From an uncultured Acidobacteriota bacterium (GTDB lineage: Bacteria > Acidobacteriota > Blastocatellia > RBC074): a stretch of DNA of 18,842 nucleotides. Under the pieces are notes generated by a model. The model did not search any database, had not been told where the DNA came from, and saw only the letters and a list, made by a program, of their open reading frames with translations. Within the stretch, counting starts at the first letter, position 1, and every line of letters starts with the position of its first letter. Below are positions 1 through 7,663 of this stretch, in pieces. The translations under genes were made by a program, and so were the position numbers. The DNA lies in the NCBI GenBank assembly GCA_937967285.1, contig CALBSU010000346.1, positions 1 through 18,842 on the forward strand, written 5' to 3'.

Positions 1-1054
1 CAGCATCCAGGAGATCACCGAAGAGGTGGTTCTCAAGATGACGCGATTCGTCCGGCAGGAGACCGGAATGAAGAGGCTGTGCATGGCCGGCGGAGTCGCG
101 CTGAACTGCGTGGCCAACGGACATGTTCTGCGCGACGGCACATTCGAGGACATCTGGATTCAGCCTGCGGCGGGCGACGCCGGCGGAGCGGTGGGTGTGG
201 CTCTGGCGATCTGGCATCGCTACCTCGATAAACCGCGACTGAGTCCCGAGCGGGCCGGCGCCTGGACGTCATCGGCCGTCAACGGCTCGCTCCCGCGATA
301 TTCCGACGGGATGAAGGGCTCGTACCTCGGTCCGGCTCATTCAGAGGAGGAGATCGAGTCGTTTCTGCGTGCGAACAATTACCCCTACAGGAAATACAGC
401 CGTTCGGAGCTGCCGGGGGCTGTTGCCGGGTTGCTGGCATCCGAGAAGGTCGTCGGCCTTCACCAGGGAAGAATGGAGTTCGGCCCGCGCGCGCTTGGCG
501 CCAGAAGCATCATCGGCGATGCTCGCTCGCCGAAGATGCAGTCGATCATGAATCTGAAGATCAAATATCGCGAGAGCTTTCGTCCATTCGCGCCGAGCGT
601 TCTCAGGGAGCACGTCTCGGACTGGTTCGATCTGAATACCGACAGCCCCTACATGCTGCTCGTTTCATCGCTGGCCGATAAACGCATCAGGAAGATGACC
701 GATGAAGAGGAGCGTTTGTGGGGTATCGACAAGCTGAATGTCGTCCGCTCAGATATCCCGGCCGTCACTCACGTCGATTATTCGGCCAGGGTGCAGACGG
801 TGAGACACGACACCAATCCGCTCTACTGGGAGATCATCGAGGCCTTTCGCCAACTGACCGGGTGCCCGGTCATCGTCAATACCAGTTTCAATGTCCGGGG
901 CGAACCGATCGTCTGTTCTCCCGAAGACAGTTACCGCTGTTTCATGAGGACCGAGATGGACGCGCTCGTCCTCGAGACATGCGTTCTTGAGAAAACGGCA
1001 CAGCCCGCATTCGATGATCAATCGGACTGGCGTTCAGAATTCGCTCTGGACTGA
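1..1054 (+). CDS. Carbamoyltransferase, NodU/CmcH/TobZ family (5' end outside window)
   Basis: The reading frame is open from base 2, so the start lies left of the window. Family members are about 570-620 residues; about 350 C-terminal residues are present here. Such enzymes make carbamoyl-adenylate from carbamoyl phosphate and ATP in a C-terminal YrdC-like domain and pass the carbamoyl group to a hydroxyl in an N-terminal Kae1-like domain. Visible hallmarks are the end of the Kae1-like domain (AGGVALNCVANG, then PAAGDAGGA with its Asp at 176-178) and the YrdC-like domain (QGRMEFGPRALGARS, RPFAPSVL, VNTSFNVRGEPIV). All are close to consensus, so this copy looks catalytically competent. The gap to the next gene, its paralogue, is 44 bp. 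The substrate is unknown; surface sugars, Nod-factor-like molecules and antibiotics are all known targets of the family. Confidence 0.93.
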   Translation, partial: SIQEITEEVVLKMTRFVRQETGMKRLCMAGGVALNCVANGHVLRDGTFEDIWIQPAAGDAGGAVGVALAIWHRYLDKPRLSPERAGAWTSSAVNGSLPRYSDGMKGSYLGPAHSEEEIESFLRANNYPYRKYSRSELPGAVAGLLASEKVVGLHQGRMEFGPRALGARSIIGDARSPKMQSIMNLKIKYRESFRPFAPSVLREHVSDWFDLNTDSPYMLLVSSLADKRIRKMTDEEERLWGIDKLNVVRSDIPAVTHVDYSARVQTVRHDTNPLYWEIIEAFRQLTGCPVIVNTSFNVRGEPIVCSPEDSYRCFMRTEMDALVLETCVLEKTAQPAFDDQSDWRSEFALD

Positions 1055-1098
1055 GGGATCGCTCCGGCCCCTGCGCATCCCCTCACCAGGAAACGACG

Positions 1099-2859
1099 AT
1101 GTACATCCTTGGAATATCCGGTCAAAACAGGTCCGCGGCCGCGGCGCTGCTGCACGACGGAGTGCCGGTAGCGGCGATCGAGGAGGAGAAACTGGTCCGT
1201 CACAGATCCTCGACTGCCATCGGCTCGGACGGCCTTCCGGTAAACGCCATCGCCTGGTGTCTCGATCAGGCCGGCATCGGTATCGACGACATCGATCTTG
1301 TGACCTCCGATTACAGGCCGCTCAGGATTCTCAAAAGACAGCGGACCTTCCAGCGCCGGTTTGTCGAGGCGGAAGGCGGGCGACTCGACTTCGAGGCCGC
1401 GAGTCGAAAGGAGTATCGCGACCGCATGATCGCGCTCGAACGGATCCGTGCGCTCAACTTCGACAATCGTCGAACGCTGACCGTCGATCATCAAATGGCT
1501 CACGCCGCCGGGACCTTCTATCAATCCGGGCTGGACCGAGCGGCGATAATGATTCTGAGCGGAAAGGGCGATTACGTCTCACTGGCGATCGGGATCGGCG
1601 AGGGCAGCAGGATAAAGCTGCACACCAGAATCGAATTCCCGCAGTCGCTCGGCTGGCTCTACAGTCGCGTCAATGAGCACCTCGATTTTCAAGCCGGCGG
1701 AGAATACCTGACTCAATGGCTGAGCACCACCGGCGAACCTGAATTTCTACCATCCTTCGCGAAAATGATCGGCTCGGATCGGACGGGCATGCCGGCAATC
1801 GAACTCTCCTACCTGAATCTGACCGGGCGTCCTGACGGAGCTTTTTCAGAGCGGTTCTATCAGGAATTCGGAGGACGGGCGACGAATCGCCGGCAGGGGG
1901 GCATTGCGCCGGAGTTTCCGGGCGTCAAAGTCGGCCGTACGACCGGTGCACATCAAACCGCCTGGCGCCGGAACATGGCCGCCAGTTTCCAGCAGCGGAT
2001 CGAGGATGTCGTGCTTGCGGCTGCGGAGAAGGTAAGGTCGGATCATCAGATCGACGCCTTGTGTCTCGGCGGAGGCGTGGCATCCAACAGCCTGCTGATT
2101 TCAAGACTCGAACGGGAGGGCGGTTTCCGCGATCTGTTCTGTCCGCCGGCGCCCGGTAATTCAGGGAACTGCATCGGGTCGGCGCTCTACGCATATCATC
2201 AGCACGTGGATGCGGCTTGCCGCCCCCTGCAGAGCGCTTTCATCGGCCCCGAATACCCGGATACGGAAGTAAAGCCGGTTCTCGACAACTGCAAGCTGAG
2301 ATACAGATATTTATCGACGGAGGATAAACTGCTCGAGGAAGTCGCTGAAATGCTGGTTGACGGAACCATCGTCGCCTGGTTTCAGGGCCGGGCCGAATTC
2401 GGGCCGCGCTCGCTCGGAGCCAGAAGCATCCTCGCGAATCCGATGCTCAGCTATGTCAATGAGAATCTCAATGTCTATCTGAAACATCGGGACCCCTGGC
2501 GCCCCTTCGCGGTATCCGTGCCCGAGGAGAGAGCTTCGGAGTTTTTCGAGGATGTGAGTCGCCTCAACGGTTATCTGCTCAATGTTTCGCGGATCAGGAG
2601 CGATAAGAGCGCACTCGTTCCGTCCGTCTGTTTCGCCGGCGGAAAAGTCCGCGTTCACACCGTCAGCAGAGCCTCCAACCGGCTCTTCTGGAATCTTTTG
2701 ACGCGGTTCGGAGACAAGACTGGAATCCCGCTTCTGATCAACACTTCATTCAACCTGTTCGGCGAACCGATCGTCTGCACGCCCCGCGATGCGGTCAGAA
2801 GCTTCTACTGTTCCGGAATTGACGCCCTGGTCATCAACCGGTTTCTGATTCAGAAATAA
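1099..2859 (+). CDS. Second carbamoyltransferase paralogue with an altered Kae1-like active site
   Basis: A full-length 586-residue NodU/CmcH-type protein, preceded by AGGA seven bases before the ATG. The C-terminal YrdC-like domain is well kept: QGRAEFGPRSLGARS at about 429-443, RPF at 468-470, INTSFNLFGEPIV at about 547-559. The N-terminal Kae1-like domain starts normally (ILGISG) but departs from consensus where catalytic residues are expected. The usual HDSAA reads NRSAAA near residue 10. The HxxxH pair survives as H131 and H135, but the following DGxGE reads SGKGD (S154), and the GDAG motif of the upstream copy reads GNSG (N354). From knowledge of TobZ, H, H and this D bind the metal in the carbamoyl-transfer site. 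It may therefore make carbamoyl-adenylate but transfer poorly, use another acceptor, or act as a partner subunit of the upstream enzyme; this is inference. Confidence 0.93.
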   Translation: MYILGISGQNRSAAAALLHDGVPVAAIEEEKLVRHRSSTAIGSDGLPVNAIAWCLDQAGIGIDDIDLVTSDYRPLRILKRQRTFQRRFVEAEGGRLDFEAASRKEYRDRMIALERIRALNFDNRRTLTVDHQMAHAAGTFYQSGLDRAAIMILSGKGDYVSLAIGIGEGSRIKLHTRIEFPQSLGWLYSRVNEHLDFQAGGEYLTQWLSTTGEPEFLPSFAKMIGSDRTGMPAIELSYLNLTGRPDGAFSERFYQEFGGRATNRRQGGIAPEFPGVKVGRTTGAHQTAWRRNMAASFQQRIEDVVLAAAEKVRSDHQIDALCLGGGVASNSLLISRLEREGGFRDLFCPPAPGNSGNCIGSALYAYHQHVDAACRPLQSAFIGPEYPDTEVKPVLDNCKLRYRYLSTEDKLLEEVAEMLVDGTIVAWFQGRAEFGPRSLGARSILANPMLSYVNENLNVYLKHRDPWRPFAVSVPEERASEFFEDVSRLNGYLLNVSRIRSDKSALVPSVCFAGGKVRVHTVSRASNRLFWNLLTRFGDKTGIPLLINTSFNLFGEPIVCTPRDAVRSFYCSGIDALVINRFLIQK

Positions 2860-2925
2860 GCGATTTTGATTGCCGCCAGCAACGGGCCGATAGCCGGCGA
2901 CGCTGGAATGCCAGGCTGAATAAAA

Positions 2926-4155
2926 ATGATGGAAACACTCAAGAGAACATTCAGATTCATCAGAGATGCGTGGCTGATCCTTGGAATATCGCTGATCATG
3001 CTGCTGGCGATCGAATTGGGGCTGAGCCTGATCTTCAAGGCCCGTGCGATGATGCGACCGCCGGCGGCTAATTTCCGCCAGGATGCCGATACCTATGACG
3101 ATCGAACGTGGGCCCGGAACTATTACTCCGAGATCGACGATATCGAACAGAACAGGTCGCTCAGGTGGAAGCCCTATGTCTACTGGCGAAGGCTGCCCCG
3201 CACCGGACAATACATCAACATCGACGGAGACGGGCTGAGAAAGACCGTCAACCCCGCTTCGCTAAACGGTAAAGCGGAACGTGAGAGGATATTCGTCTTC
3301 GGAGGTTCGACCGTCTGGGGGCTGGGATCGGCGGACGATGAGACGATCCCGTCGCTGCTGTCCGGAATCATTTCGGACAGAGCGCAGCCGGCAGAGGTGG
3401 TCAATTACGGCCAGTATGCCTATGTCAGCACGCAGGGCGTGATCGAACTGATGCGCCAGTTGCAGAAGGGGAACATTCCCGATGCAGTGATCTTCTATGA
3501 CGGCGTGAACGACACATTCAACGCATTTCAGACGAATACTCCGGGTCTGACACATAACGAAATGAATCGCGAACTGGAGTACGGCCTGCTCGACAAGGGA
3601 GACATTTACGGCTACGCATCGAAATCTCTGATCCGCAGTCTGTCGATCACCAGGCTCTTCGGCGGAATGCTCGGCAGGCTCCGCGGCGAGGAAGGGCAGT
3701 TCAAGCCGGTGTCGCTGAAATATGAACCGTCGATCGACGACAGGAACAGGCTGGTCGATGCGGTTGTCGAGACGTATTTCAACAATATCAAAATGGTGAA
3801 GTCCCTGGCGGATTCGCATGGATTCAGCGCGCAGTTCTACTGGCAGCCCGTTATCTTCTCCAAAAAACGCCTGACTGAATACGAACGCGAATCGATCGAG
3901 AAGGATTTCTACTTTCCCGGGATGAAGGAGTTTTATCTGGATACCTGGGCGAAACTTCGCGGCCGGTCCGGAGAAGGCGTTCCGGAGTTTCACGATATCA
4001 GCTCGATCTTCGACGAGACGGAAAAACCGATCTTCGTCGATTTCAATCATATGGGTAGAAAAGGCAATCTGAAGATCGCCGAGCGAATGGCGCTCGATTA
4101 CCTTGGAATTAAAACGAAAAATAAGGGACCGGTCGCCGAAGCTCCGATCGAGTGA
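2926..4155 (+). CDS. Membrane-anchored SGNH/GDSL-family hydrolase
   Basis: 409 residues. One N-terminal hydrophobic segment (about 15-37) with basic residues before it suggests a signal anchor with the enzyme outside the cytoplasmic membrane. The SGNH blocks appear in order: FGGSTVWG with nucleophile S128, the block II glycine near G162 (NYGQYAY), YDGVND with N195, and a DxxH dyad at D372/H375 (DFNHMGRKGN). Members are esterases, deacetylases or acetyltransferase partners acting on lipids or polysaccharides. Placed directly after two carbamoyltransferases and before four acyltransferase-like genes, it probably adds, removes or edits an ester group on the same product. The start at 2926 has only a weak AGG upstream; an ATG also follows at 2929. 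There is no MBOAT acyltransferase partner in the window. Family assignment is firm; substrate unknown. Confidence 0.88.
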   Translation: MMETLKRTFRFIRDAWLILGISLIMLLAIELGLSLIFKARAMMRPPAANFRQDADTYDDRTWARNYYSEIDDIEQNRSLRWKPYVYWRRLPRTGQYINIDGDGLRKTVNPASLNGKAERERIFVFGGSTVWGLGSADDETIPSLLSGIISDRAQPAEVVNYGQYAYVSTQGVIELMRQLQKGNIPDAVIFYDGVNDTFNAFQTNTPGLTHNEMNRELEYGLLDKGDIYGYASKSLIRSLSITRLFGGMLGRLRGEEGQFKPVSLKYEPSIDDRNRLVDAVVETYFNNIKMVKSLADSHGFSAQFYWQPVIFSKKRLTEYERESIEKDFYFPGMKEFYLDTWAKLRGRSGEGVPEFHDISSIFDETEKPIFVDFNHMGRKGNLKIAERMALDYLGIKTKNKGPVAEAPIE

Positions 4156-4185
4156 GAGACGGATTCATAACCGACAAATCTGATT

Positions 4186-5304
4186 ATGCAGGTGCGTTTT
4201 GCCGATGCCGTTGATATACCGGCAGTGGTGCGTTTCAATGAAAGATTGAGGGATGCAGGACGAATCGAGGAGATGCTGCTCGATCCGGCGCTGCCCGGCG
4301 AGGCGCGTTTTCGCCCCGACGGGTTTCCGATATTCAGAAAGATGATCATCGCCGAGGATGGACAGGAAGTCAGGGCGGCGATGCTTCTCTGCCACCACAA
4401 TATCTTCATTGACGGAACCTCCCGCGATTTCTGCTGGACGAAGCTGCCTCTGTCCGAAGGGATCATCAATTCGCGTTATTCGCTGGCGATAATTCAGCTC
4501 ATCAGAAAATCTCAGGATATTCATCCTTTTATGATGGGAGTCGGCGGCGGAACTCCGGATTCGGACGGGTACAGGTTGTTCGCGGGTCTGAGATGGCGGT
4601 ATCAGGAAGTGCCGTTCTTCTTCTATCCCGCCAATCTCAACAGGGTCCTGACCGGGTTGGAGTATCTCAGGAAGTCGGGATCGCGGGCGACTCTTGCCGC
4701 GCTTGTGGCGAGGTCGGGGCTCGGCTCGATCCTCAATCTGATGCTGAAGGTGCGCCGGCGCCTGGCGGATCGCAATTCCGGCGTGGAGTCCCGGGTGGTC
4801 GACTCGTTCGATCGATGGGCGAGCGAGCTGTTTCACCGGGCTCTGCCGGATTATCGCGTTGCGATCAGGTCCGATGCCGAGGCGCTCAACATCGTTTACC
4901 CGCCTGACGACAAACGATATGTCCGACTTCGAGTTCGCGACAGCTCGAGCGGGGCAGACGTCGGGTGGATCGTCGTGGCCGTCAAGAAGATGGAAGGAAA
5001 CCATTATTTCGGAGATCTGAAGGTGGGCACGCTGGTCGACGGCTTCAGCCGGACTGAAGATGCGAGGCGTCTGGTTTCGGCCGGCATCAGGCACCTGACT
5101 GAAGCCGGCGCCGAACTGATCGTTGCCAACTTTTCACACTCGGCCTGGCGAAATGCCTGCCTCGAATCCGGAATGTTTCCGGGGCCGAGCAATTTCAACC
5201 TGTTCGTCTCGCCGCAGGGCGGGAACCTGCTCGAGGAGGCCTGCCCGCTTCAGGATATTCACATCGCCAGGGGCCACAGCGACGGGATGGACAATCTGAT
5301 CTGA
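4186..5304 (+). CDS. Double-GNAT-fold-like protein, putative N-acyltransferase
   Basis: 372 residues. It opens like a GNAT protein (QVRFADAVDIPAVVRFNERL), and the N-terminal half continues with a beta-rich core and IIAEDGQEVRAAMLL, a pattern seen in the cofactor-binding half of GNAT folds. A second, similar-looking unit occupies about 250-355 (YVRLRVRD, VGWIVVAVKKM, then LTEAGAELIVANFSH and ACLESGMF). No clear RxxGxG/A acetyl-CoA loop is visible in either half, so the cofactor is uncertain. No signal peptide or membrane segment is seen. It follows the SGNH gene by 30 bp and precedes the next GNAT gene by 10 bp, so it is presumably co-transcribed and works on the same product. No good ribosome-binding site precedes this ATG. 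Assignment is by overall pattern and context. Confidence 0.65.
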   Translation: MQVRFADAVDIPAVVRFNERLRDAGRIEEMLLDPALPGEARFRPDGFPIFRKMIIAEDGQEVRAAMLLCHHNIFIDGTSRDFCWTKLPLSEGIINSRYSLAIIQLIRKSQDIHPFMMGVGGGTPDSDGYRLFAGLRWRYQEVPFFFYPANLNRVLTGLEYLRKSGSRATLAALVARSGLGSILNLMLKVRRRLADRNSGVESRVVDSFDRWASELFHRALPDYRVAIRSDAEALNIVYPPDDKRYVRLRVRDSSSGADVGWIVVAVKKMEGNHYFGDLKVGTLVDGFSRTEDARRLVSAGIRHLTEAGAELIVANFSHSAWRNACLESGMFPGPSNFNLFVSPQGGNLLEEACPLQDIHIARGHSDGMDNLI

Positions 5305-5314
5305 AGAACCTCTC

Positions 5315-6469
5315 ATGCCCAGAATCAGATCATTTACAAAGGAAGATATTCCGAGCGTCTCGGGGCTTCACCGGCGCGTCTTCGGTGTTCGAAACGAATA
5401 CGGCGGAGAAGACCCGACGGACCTGCTGCAGTCGAGTTATTCGACCTATTTCGACGAAGTATTTCTGAATAATCCCTGGAAGGACTGCGCGACCCCTTCG
5501 CTGGTCTATGAATACGAGGACGGGCGAATCGCGGGCTTTCTCGGTGTTGTGCCGCGCAGAATGGTCTTCGACGGCTCCCCGGTGAATGTCGCATTGAGCA
5601 CACAGTTCGTCGTCGAGCAGGAGAGCCGTTCGGCCGGCGTCGGGATCAGGCTCCTTCAGGCATTTCTGGCCGGCCCGCAGGATCTCTCGCTGACCGACGA
5701 GGCGAATCATCCTTCCCGCAGATTATGGGAAGCGCTGGGAGGGCGCACCGCGCTCGTCTACAGTTTCAACTGGACCAGAATGCTGAGCCCGCTCGACTAC
5801 TGGATGACCCGGATCGGCCGGCGGGCCGGGGCCACCGCGCTGGTCAAACCTGCGCGGCCGCTGACCAGGTTGGTCGACGGGCTGATCTCGAAACGGTTCC
5901 CGGACAGGTTCAGACCTGACGGCTCCGACCTCGTCGAGCAGGATCTGACCGCGGAACTGTATATCGAGTTGATGCAATCGCTGGCCGGAGAGCGGCGTTT
6001 GAAGCCGGCCTGCGATGCGGCTGCATTTAACTGGCTGACAGGGCTTCTGAGCCGGAACCGACTGCTCGGGGATCTGCGCGGGGTAGCATTGAATACTCCG
6101 GGCGGCGAGCCCGTCGGTCTCTATCTCTGCTTCATCAAACCCGGCGGTGAAAGCACCCTCGTGCAGTTGATTGCCAGACGAAAGATGGAAGGCCGGGTTC
6201 TGGAGCATCTTTTCACTGATGCGTGGAAAAGCGGTTCAACTGCCGTGACGGGAAGGCTCGACCCGCAGCATTCACTTGTCATATCGGAAAAACACTGTTC
6301 ATTCGCGTGCGGGGCGCCGTGGACTCTGATCCATTCCCAGAACAGGGAACTGATCGGAGCGATCGATTCCGGCGAAGCGCTGCTGACAGGAATGGAAGGC
6401 GAGATGAGCATCAGGTTCATTCCTCCGGATGAGCCGGCGAGCCCTGAAACCCATAACAATTGCCCCTGA
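5315..6469 (+). CDS. GNAT-family N-acetyltransferase, first of a tandem pair
   Basis: 384 residues with a typical GNAT opening (PRIRSFTKEDIPSVSGLHRRVF). The core has DGRIAGFLGVVPRRM, then the acetyl-CoA pyrophosphate loop RSAGVG (residues 105-110, a good RxxGxG) leading into an LLQAF helix, then the motif-B-like NHPSRRLWEALGG. The C-terminal half (about 200-380) carries more structured sequence, including RLDPQHS and GAPWTLIHS, and probably forms a second GNAT-like or FemAB-like half. GAAGAA lies six bases before the ATG, just after the previous stop. The downstream gene is a clear paralogue along its whole length. It is soluble and probably cytoplasmic. Likely role: acetylation or other acylation of an amino group on a sugar, lipid or peptide intermediate; acceptor unknown. 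Confidence 0.78.
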   Translation: MPRIRSFTKEDIPSVSGLHRRVFGVRNEYGGEDPTDLLQSSYSTYFDEVFLNNPWKDCATPSLVYEYEDGRIAGFLGVVPRRMVFDGSPVNVALSTQFVVEQESRSAGVGIRLLQAFLAGPQDLSLTDEANHPSRRLWEALGGRTALVYSFNWTRMLSPLDYWMTRIGRRAGATALVKPARPLTRLVDGLISKRFPDRFRPDGSDLVEQDLTAELYIELMQSLAGERRLKPACDAAAFNWLTGLLSRNRLLGDLRGVALNTPGGEPVGLYLCFIKPGGESTLVQLIARRKMEGRVLEHLFTDAWKSGSTAVTGRLDPQHSLVISEKHCSFACGAPWTLIHSQNRELIGAIDSGEALLTGMEGEMSIRFIPPDEPASPETHNNCP

Positions 6470-6480
6470 TCGTGGCCTGT

Positions 6481-7593
6481 ATGAAAGAGAGTCAAAGAAT
6501 AAAACCGATCATTCCTTTCGCGGACGAGCATATTCCCGAGGTTACGGGACTCTTCCGCAGAATCCTTCTGGCGGATTCGTCGACCCGCAGGCTTCAGCCG
6601 CTGACCGGACTTGAAGAATATTTCCGGGAGATCTTCTTCAGAAATCCGTGGTATGACGAGAGCCTGCCTTCCTGGGTTTACAGAAGCAGCGACGGCCGAA
6701 TCGCCGGTTTCATCGGCATCGTTCCGCGGAGGATGAAATTTCAGGGCGAGACCATCCGCGTGGCGGTCAGTTTTCACTTCATGGTCGATCCGGCATACAG
6801 ATCGTCGATGGCGGGCGTCCAGTTGCTGAAGCACTTTTTCTCGGGACCGCAGCATCTTTCAGTGACGGACGGCGCGGGCGATGCCGGTCGGATAGTCTGG
6901 GAAGGCGTCGGAGGAACGACCGCGCATCTCTACAGTCTCCAATTCACAAAGGTCCTCAAGCCGGCGAGCAACGGGGCGAAGCTGCTCGAATCGAGAAGCG
7001 GATTCCGGCACCTGCTCGTTCCACTGAGGCCGCTGATCGGACTGGCTGACATCGCCGCCTCGAAGTTTGCGCCCCGGATCTACTCTCCAGCAGCAGACAT
7101 CAAATGCGAAGAAGAGCTCACGCCGGAATCTCTGATCGCCTCGATCGGCAGCTTCCACCAGAAGCGATCCGTTCTGCCCGATTACGACGCGAGTTCGTTG
7201 AACTGGCTCTTTGAGCACCTCGGCCTGATGAAATATTACGGTGATCTGCGGAGTGTTATGGTCCGAGGGGAGAACGGCGAACCGCTGGGAACATTCATGT
7301 ATTACTCACAGCGGGGAGGCATCGGCACGGTCATACAGTGTCTGGCGCGCAAGGATGAAACTTCGCGGGTGCTCGATCATCTCTTCAGCCATGCCCGCCG
7401 CAACGGATCGATCGCGCTTCGCGGGAGACTCGACCCGCGAATGATGCAGGACTTCTCCGATCGTCGCTGTACCTTCGATCGTAATGGCGCCTGGGTCCTG
7501 ATACATTCCAGGGAGAAAGCCATCGTCGATGCTTTCAGGACCGGAGATGCCTTTTTTACCGGGCTGGAAGGAGAGTTCGGTCTGCTCTTCTGA
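6481..7593 (+). CDS. GNAT-family protein, second of the tandem pair, altered CoA loop
   Basis: 370 residues from the ATG at 6481; an in-frame TTG at 6460 would overlap the previous gene, but the paralogue alignment favours the ATG. It matches the upstream gene block by block: HIPEVTGLFRRI, then NPW, DGRIAGFIGIVPRRM, LLKHFFSGPQHLSVTDGAG, RLDPR and GAWVLIHS. The position of the acetyl-CoA loop reads RSSMAG (107-112) instead of RSAGVG, so the first loop glycine is replaced by methionine, and the NHPS of motif B is also lost. Either cofactor binding relies on other contacts, the donor differs, or this copy is a non-catalytic partner. It is presumably co-transcribed with its neighbours. A 70 bp gap with a strong inverted repeat separates it from the next gene. 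Confidence 0.76.
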   Translation: MKESQRIKPIIPFADEHIPEVTGLFRRILLADSSTRRLQPLTGLEEYFREIFFRNPWYDESLPSWVYRSSDGRIAGFIGIVPRRMKFQGETIRVAVSFHFMVDPAYRSSMAGVQLLKHFFSGPQHLSVTDGAGDAGRIVWEGVGGTTAHLYSLQFTKVLKPASNGAKLLESRSGFRHLLVPLRPLIGLADIAASKFAPRIYSPAADIKCEEELTPESLIASIGSFHQKRSVLPDYDASSLNWLFEHLGLMKYYGDLRSVMVRGENGEPLGTFMYYSQRGGIGTVIQCLARKDETSRVLDHLFSHARRNGSIALRGRLDPRMMQDFSDRRCTFDRNGAWVLIHSREKAIVDAFRTGDAFFTGLEGEFGLLF

Positions 7594-7610
7594 GTAGCGC
7601 CAGATTTCTG

Positions 7611-7647
7611 TTGCCTGCGTGCGAGGCTCAAATCGCCGGGCAGGCAA
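7611..7647 (+). promoter_or_regulatory. Intercistronic stem-loop just before a ribosome-binding site
   Basis: TTGCCTGC (7611-7618) pairs perfectly with GCAGGCAA (7640-7647). Inside, GCGA (7621-7624) pairs with TCGC (7633-7636), leaving an eight-base loop. No T-run follows, so it is not a standard intrinsic terminator. The AGGA of the next gene starts at 7653. It could protect mRNA ends, mark a processing point, or tune translation of the downstream gene; the role is inferred, the pairing is read directly. Confidence 0.5.
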
Positions 7648-7663
7648 ACGTCAGGATCGAGCA

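Noticed and set aside
987..1676. + strand frame of 229 codons overlapping the two carbamoyltransferase genes.
   Set aside because: It runs out of frame across the end of one conserved gene and the start of the next; the product is Arg/Ser-rich and unlike any family.
2875..2906. CCAGC/GCTGG inverted repeat between the second carbamoyltransferase and the SGNH gene.
   Set aside because: Five-base arms with a 21-base loop and no T-run are likely by chance in this GC-rich DNA.
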